Source of the DNA: Candidatus Poribacteria bacterium
GTDB lineage: Bacteria; Poribacteria; WGA-4E; GCA-2687025
DNA length: 10,717 bases
Reading direction: 5' to 3'
Assembly: GCA_002687025.1 (NCBI GenBank)
Contig: NYZG01000247.1
Coordinates: 1 to 10,717, forward strand
Under the pieces are notes generated by a model. The model saw nothing but the letters and a program-made list of their open reading frames with translations, was not told the origin of the DNA and searched no databases. Both the position numbers and the translations under genes were made by a program. Positions 6,447-10,717 of the stretch are shown piece after piece; position 1 is the stretch's first letter, and the number at the start of each line of letters is the position of its first letter.

Positions 6447-6483
6447 GGTCTCGTCGGCCGGAGCATTCCCCGGCCGAGCGACC
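6447..6483. repeat. GC-rich hairpin
   Basis: TCGGCCGG (6454-6461) pairs perfectly with CCGGCCGA (6470-6477) around an 8-nt loop, and GGT/ACC (6447-6449 and 6481-6483) adds an outer stem. It directly follows the duplicated leader and has no T-run after it. It may be an old terminator or attenuator. Confidence 0.4.
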
Positions 6484-6738
6484 GTGGTGGCGGCGATAAC
6501 AGACAGTGGACACCCTTGTCTTCTTCGCCTGACAGGCTACCAATGGTAACTGGGCCTCGCCAGCTCCGACAGTATGCCGGCCTCCTGCGGATAGGGAGAA
6601 CTACAGCGTAGGCCGCGCCTGCCGCTCCTATGGCATCCCACAGACCATCGCCATCCGCTCGGAACCACCTGGCTATTCGTCACGTCCTGCACAGGCGGCC
6701 GCTTGCCAGCAGAGGCTGCGTGACGCCAACGGCGCCGC

Positions 6739-6745
6739 GGAAAGG
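6739..6745 (+). promoter_or_regulatory. Ribosome binding site fixing the start of the large secreted gene
   Basis: GGAAAGG ends 7 bases before the ATG at 6753. That ATG opens a signal peptide, which makes it a far better start than the GTG inside the repeat region at 6991. Confidence 0.7.
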
Positions 6746-6752
6746 TCGCACC

Positions 6753-9700
6753 ATGCGCACTGATGTTCGTCGTACTGGCTACGCCCGGCTCTGCTTGACT
6801 CTGGCAATCGCCGTGCTGGTTGTTGGCGCGCAAGCGGCGAGGTCCGAGTCCCTGGTGTGGGAGCCGACGCAGGGGCCCGAGGGCGGGTCCTTGCGCGCCA
6901 TCTTCGTGACCGACGACGGTACGCTCCTGGCCGGGGGCGCGGGCGGGGGGGATTTTCCGGTCGACTGATCGTGGCGCCAACTGGCAAGTCGTGGCGGCGC
7001 AGGGACTGCACGTCTTTTCGTTCGCGCAGTTGGGCACGACCATCCTCGCGGCCGCGGACTGGGGCGGAATCCGGCGCTCGGAGGACGGCGGCGCCTCATG
7101 GACTGAACCGAATGCAGGTCTGCCGGACCAACCGGTCTTTGAGTCGGTCTTTGCTGTCGTCGCACATGGGAGCATGCTGTTCGCGGGAACGACGGGCAGT
7201 GGCGTTTACCGGTCGGAAGACGGCGGGGACTCCTGGACTGAGGTCAATACGGGGCTCCCTACATTGAAGACGGTCGTCTCGCTCGGTACTTCGGGGACGA
7301 TGCTCCTCGCCGGAACGCAAGGTCAGGGCGTATTCCGCTCCGGCGACGACGGCGACACCTGGACGGCAACGAACATCGGCGTCGAGAGCGCTCACGTCCC
7401 TGCAATAACTGCGGTGGGGGCAACGCTGTTCGCCGCGACACTGTGGCCAACGGGTAATGGCGTGTTCCGATCCCTGGACGATGGTGATTCCTGGACGCCC
7501 GTGAACAGCGGGCTTGAGAATCCCGACGTGAGGTGCTTCGCCACCGATGGCGCGGCCCTATTCACCGGAACGAACTGGGGAGTTTACCGTACGGAGGATG
7601 GAGGCGACTCGTGGACTCAAGTTCCCGGCAGCCTGAGTCTCGACGTGGTGTACTCCCTGGCGCTATCCGGCTCGACGCTGTATGCCGCGACAGAGAGCAG
7701 AGGAGCGTTCCGTTCGGACGACGGCGCCACATGGGCGCCGATCAACCACGGCTTGAGGGCCTCCGACGTGCGCTCGCTCGCCACGTCCGGGGCGACGGTC
7801 TACGCCGGCACGAGAGACGGTGTATGGCGATCCGACGACGCCGGGCACTCGTGGTCGCGTACCGCGGCCCGACGGTGGCCGACCACGGCATTGGCGGCGT
7901 CCGGAACGACGATCATCGCCGGGCAGTGGGGAGGCGTGCACCGGTCCATGGATGGCGGCGCGACGTGGCGGCTCCACGAGATACCCGACTTGGAGGCCCT
8001 TGTGCACGCGCTGGCTGTCACTGGAGCAACGGTGTATGCGGGGACGCAGGGCGCAGGCGTGTTCCGGTCCGACGACGGGGGCGAGACCTGGACGGCGCCG
8101 AGTAACGAGCTGAGCTCCATGGACGTCCGAGCGTTGTTACTCTTCGGGCCGGCAGTGTACGCAGGAACATGGGGGGCCGGCGTGTTCCGATCGGACGACA
8201 GCGGCGCCACCTGGACGCCAGCGAACATCGGCATTGAGAACGCGCGCATCAGTGCGGTGATCGGGCATGGCGCAGCGCTGTTCGCCGGTACGGCGGGCGA
8301 TGGCGTGGTTCGGTCGCTGGACGGTGGCGGTACCTGGTCGCAAGTGAATGACGGGACTATGCACACGTACATAAACTCGTTCGTAACCAACGGCTCGGCC
8401 CTATACGCCGGGACGGACTGGGGTCTGTTTCGCACAGACAGCGCGGGCGATGCATGGACGCAAGTCAGCGATGGTCGGAGCCACATACGCTACCGGTCAC
8501 CGGTCAGGGCGGGAGCCACGCTGTATACGGGCACGCACGGCAGTGGCGTGTTCCGGGCGCAGCTGCTTTCCCTCCCCAGACCCGACCGCGTCGCGTATAC
8601 GTCCTTCGCTTCCACGGAGGGATTGGCCCTGGTCGGCGATGCACAACAGCACGAGAGCAGGCTGCGGCTCAGCTCCAGCGACGCAAGCCAGACGGGCGCC
8701 GCGTGGCATTACGCCAAGCAGCAGGTGGCCGACGGCTTCGAGACGAGGTACCAGTTTCAGCTATCGGAGTTCCTCGACGGGGGCCCTGAAGGCTTCGCGT
8801 TCGTAATCCAGAATTCCGACGCCCAGGCTGTCGGGGAGGGATGGGCCGGTATCGGTTACGAGCGAATACCCAACAGCCTGGCGGTGGAGTTCGACACGTT
8901 CATGCATGAAGATGCGAGCGATCCCTTCGGCGACCCGAACGACAACCACATCTCGGTGCAGTCTCTGGGATCGGCTCCGAACACCGTTCGCGAAGGAGGG
9001 CAACTGGGCGTTACGGCAGCGATCCCGGACATGTCCGACGGCGCGCTGCACGACGCGCGCGTACTGTACACGCCCGGCTCCCTTCAGGTGTTCCTGGACG
9101 ACCTGGTCACCCCTGTCCTGACCGTTGCCGTCGATCTCTCGACGTTGCTGCAGCTTGACGACGGCGCCGCGTGGGTCGGCCTCACCGCGGCGACCGGGGA
9201 CGCGTGGGAGAACCACGATATCCTGAGCTGGTTCTTCACTCCGGCGGGCGGGCCCGGTGGCCCGGGCGCGGGCGTCGCCGTGTCGCTCACAACTCCCACC
9301 CGCGTCGCGGCGGACGGATCGTTCGTGGCCTCTGTCCGCGTCGAGGATGAGCTCACCGACCTGGACGCCATGTCGATTAAGCTCAGCGTCTCGCCACCAA
9401 GTGGCGTCGTCGAGTACGACGGCGTGGAGCTTGGCGGCACGCTGCTGGAAGGAGCGAGCGTCACCCCCAACCTGGAGGATGCCGCCTCGCCCATCCTGGT
9501 ATTCAACCTGCCGGGCGTGGACGGGGTGTCGGGATCGGGCGAGCTCGCCCGCGTCCGGTTCAACGTAACGGGCGCCAATGAAGCCGAGGCGACGATCGGC
9601 CTGACGAGCGTCGCGCTGTCCCGCGTCGATGCACAGGTCATCGAGGCGCACGTCGCCTCCGGCGAACTGACGGTGACGGTAGGCACCGTGCCGGGGGATG

Positions 9701-10578
9701 CCACCGGCGACGGTGAGGTGACCGTAGTCGACATCACGAAGATCGAGCGGATAGTCGTCGGTCTGGACGCCGCGCCGGTCGGGTCATCGCCCGACGCCAA
9801 CGAGGACGGCTCCACGGACATCCTCGACATCACGTCCACGGAGCGCCTCGTCGCCGGGCTGCCCGCGGTGACTCCGGCGGCTCCGCAGGCCGCGGTGATG
9901 CCGTCGGTCTCCGTCGAGACGACCTTCCACTCCGACCGGGAGGTCACGCTGAGCGTCGATACGCGAGAGTCTGTGTCGGGCATCGACACCGCGTACTTCT
10001 CACTCGTCTACTCGCCCGTGGACTACGAGGTCCTGGGGCTCGACGCCGTGGGTCTGCCCGCGAACGCGAGCCACCTGACGAACGCGACGCCGGGTCGCGT
10101 CACTCACGTGGTCAACGTGCCAGGGTTGGTCGGGGCATCGGTGTCGGACGCGCTGGCGGAAATCCGCCTCCGCAGGCTGAACGGGGACGCGTCCACGCCC
10201 CTAAGCCTCGACATTCATCTGGGCGACGTTTCGGCCCGGTCGGTCTTCCATCGCACGTTGGACATCCCGCTGATGTGGCGACCCGACGCGACGGCGGCCC
10301 TGCCGAACTTCCCGAATCCCTTCAATCCCGAGACATGGATTCCGTTCCAACTGTCGGAGGTCGCCGAAGTCCAGATCGCGATCTACGACGCCACTGGGGA
10401 GGAGATCCGTTTGCTGGATCTCGGGTCGCTTCCCGCGGGCTACTACCGCAGCCGCGGCAGCGCGGCGTATTGGGACGGCCGCAACGCCATGGGCGAAGCG
10501 GCTAGCTCGGGCGTGTACTTCTATCGCATCCAGGCCGGCGGGTATTCCGCGGCCCGCAAGATGATGGTGCTGAAATAG
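6753..10578 (+). CDS. Large secreted multidomain protein: Asp-box propeller, L-type lectin, cohesin-like, dockerin, FlgD-like sorting domain; frameshifted
   Basis: One gene in two frames. Residues 1-66 (from 6753) are a signal peptide (MRTDVRRTGYARLCLTLAIA, cleavage near AQA/ARS) and the start of the first repeat. The frame then stops at 6966-6968 unless one G of the run at 6945-6951 is dropped. With that correction the product is 1274 residues. Domains: Asp-box/BNR repeats, about 35-605; L-type (legume-like) lectin, about 608-830, with EFDTF at 712-716 and DNH at 730-732 as metal/sugar-site motifs and HDILSWFF at its end; cohesin-like, about 840-979; type I dockerin, about 980-1040, with Ca-binding loops DATGDGEVTVVD and DANEDGSTDILD; a second cohesin-like domain, about 1053-1173; and a FlgD-Ig-like C-terminal domain, about 1185-1274 (NFPNPFNPETWIPFQL...YWDGRNAMGE...GVYFYRIQAG), typical of Poribacteria-type surface proteins. 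It is likely a cell-surface carbohydrate-binding adhesin or scaffold. Confidence 0.85.
6945..6951 (+). other. Run of seven Gs at the frameshift point
   Basis: The frame from 6753 reads GGC GGG GGG GAT TTT and stops shortly after. Removing one G gives GGC GGG GGG ATT TTC CGG TCG ACT GAT, which restores the repeat consensus (GIFRSTDRGANW) and joins the 1195-codon frame downstream. The break is therefore located to within a few bases. Confidence 0.85.
6952..8560 (+). repeat. Array of about 13 Asp-box (BNR/sortilin-like) propeller repeats
   Basis: Units of about 41-46 codons follow the pattern LYAGT-x-G-x-GVFRS-x-D-x-G-x-x-W-T-x-x-N-x-GL. Asp boxes in order: RSTDRGANW, RSEDGGASW, RSEDGGDSW, RSGDDGDTW, RSLDDGDSW, RTEDGGDSW, RSDDGATW (one residue short), RSDDAGHSW, RSMDGGATW, RSDDGGETW, RSDDSGATW, RSLDGGGTW and RTDSAGDAW. 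A final GVFRAQ unit loses its Asp box and runs into the lectin. Some units are close at DNA level (for example around 7365 and 8210), suggesting internal duplication. Confidence 0.9.
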
Positions 10579-10632
10579 ACCGTCGTCGGGTAGGGCCACC
10601 GTGGAGAGGAGTTTGTGATGTTGTCGAGGTAA

Positions 10633-10717
10633 CTACTCAGCCACAGGAGCGGCAGGGATGAAGGGGTTCCCGAGCAAGGCATCTTGAATGGCGTCGAGGA
10701 CGGCGTGTCCCTGTTTC
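10633..10717 (-). CDS. C-terminal end of a gene entering from the right edge
   Basis: The last 27 codons of a minus-strand gene, beginning KQGHAVLDAIQDALLG and ending NPFIPAAPVAE before TAG at 10633-10635. The composition (an amphipathic helix, then a Pro/Ala tail) is protein-like, unlike the other frames here. QG-x-x-VLD-x-(I/L)-x-x-A-L-x-G-x-P is loosely reminiscent of the C-termini of IS66-type transposases, but the usual PSLLP ending is absent, so I do not name it. It converges on the large secreted gene across a 54-base gap with no strong terminator. Confidence 0.45.
   Translation of the reverse strand, partial: KQGHAVLDAIQDALLGNPFIPAAPVAE

Larger units (their letters stand above)
6239..6752. 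other. Non-coding interval upstream of the large secreted gene
   Basis: These 514 bases hold no convincing gene. Open frames on both strands are short and of improbable composition. The interval contains a two-tier hairpin (6261-6290), a diverged copy of the next gene's leader (6371-6440), a GC-rich hairpin (6447-6483) and the upstream region of the large gene. I could not pick a promoter with confidence. Confidence 0.5.

Noticed and set aside
6991..10578. GTG at 6991 as the true start of the large gene
   Set aside because: It lies inside a propeller repeat and has no signal peptide. The repeat continues upstream in the same frame to 6952 and joins the signal peptide after a one-base correction.
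10605..10632. Tiny plus-strand frame MLSR with a good GAGAGGAG leader
   Set aside because: Four codons followed by a stop, with nothing to show it is translated; it overlaps no regulated downstream plus-strand gene.

Overview
The window is GC-rich and gene-sparse. It most resembles a genome of Candidatus Poribacteria or a related lineage such as Latescibacteria. The main reason is the C-terminus of the largest protein, a FlgD-Ig-like sorting domain opening with FPNPFNPETWIPFQL. Supporting hints are a secreted caspase-like/ConA-lectin-rich gene content and a URO-D-like methyltransferase of the type common in Poribacteria, Planctomycetes and Lentisphaerae. The taxonomic call is inference from family knowledge, not from a marker gene.

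Layout. (1) 3-1307, + strand: a caspase-like (peptidase C14) protein with an intact His/Cys dyad, running off the left edge. (2) 1457-2269, +: a secreted ConA-like/LamG-type protein, followed by a strong hairpin that probably serves both it and the convergent gene. (3) 2342-3421, -: a URO-D superfamily protein, with its start re-set by a good ribosome binding site. (4) 3611-3636: an AT-rich imperfect dyad resembling an IscR-type operator, upstream of an Rrf2-family regulator (3680-4150) with three cysteines. The regulator is followed at once by mobB (4183-4716), which acts in molybdenum cofactor maturation. (5) 4717-5102: non-coding and rich in inverted repeats, including a perfect 18-bp palindrome. 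(6) 5103-5387, -: a 94-residue orphan. (7) 5540-6238, -: a decayed M14 zinc carboxypeptidase that keeps only its signal peptide and pro-region-like start. (8) 6239-6752: non-coding, with hairpins and a diverged copy of the leader of the next gene. (9) 6753-10578, +: one very large secreted gene, broken by a single-base frameshift at a run of seven Gs. Its product has a signal peptide, about 13 Asp-box/BNR repeats, an L-type lectin domain, a cohesin-like domain, a dockerin, a second cohesin-like domain and the FlgD-like C-terminal domain. (10) 10633-10717, -: the last 27 codons of a gene entering from the right.

The genes do not form one pathway. The only convincing functional unit is Rrf2-mobB, where an apparent iron-sulfur or redox-sensing regulator sits on top of a molybdenum-cofactor gene. 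The rest is a series of independent genes for export or the cell surface, with signs of decay and duplication between 4.7 and 6.8 kb. I found no complete defence system, CRISPR array, tRNA or rRNA.
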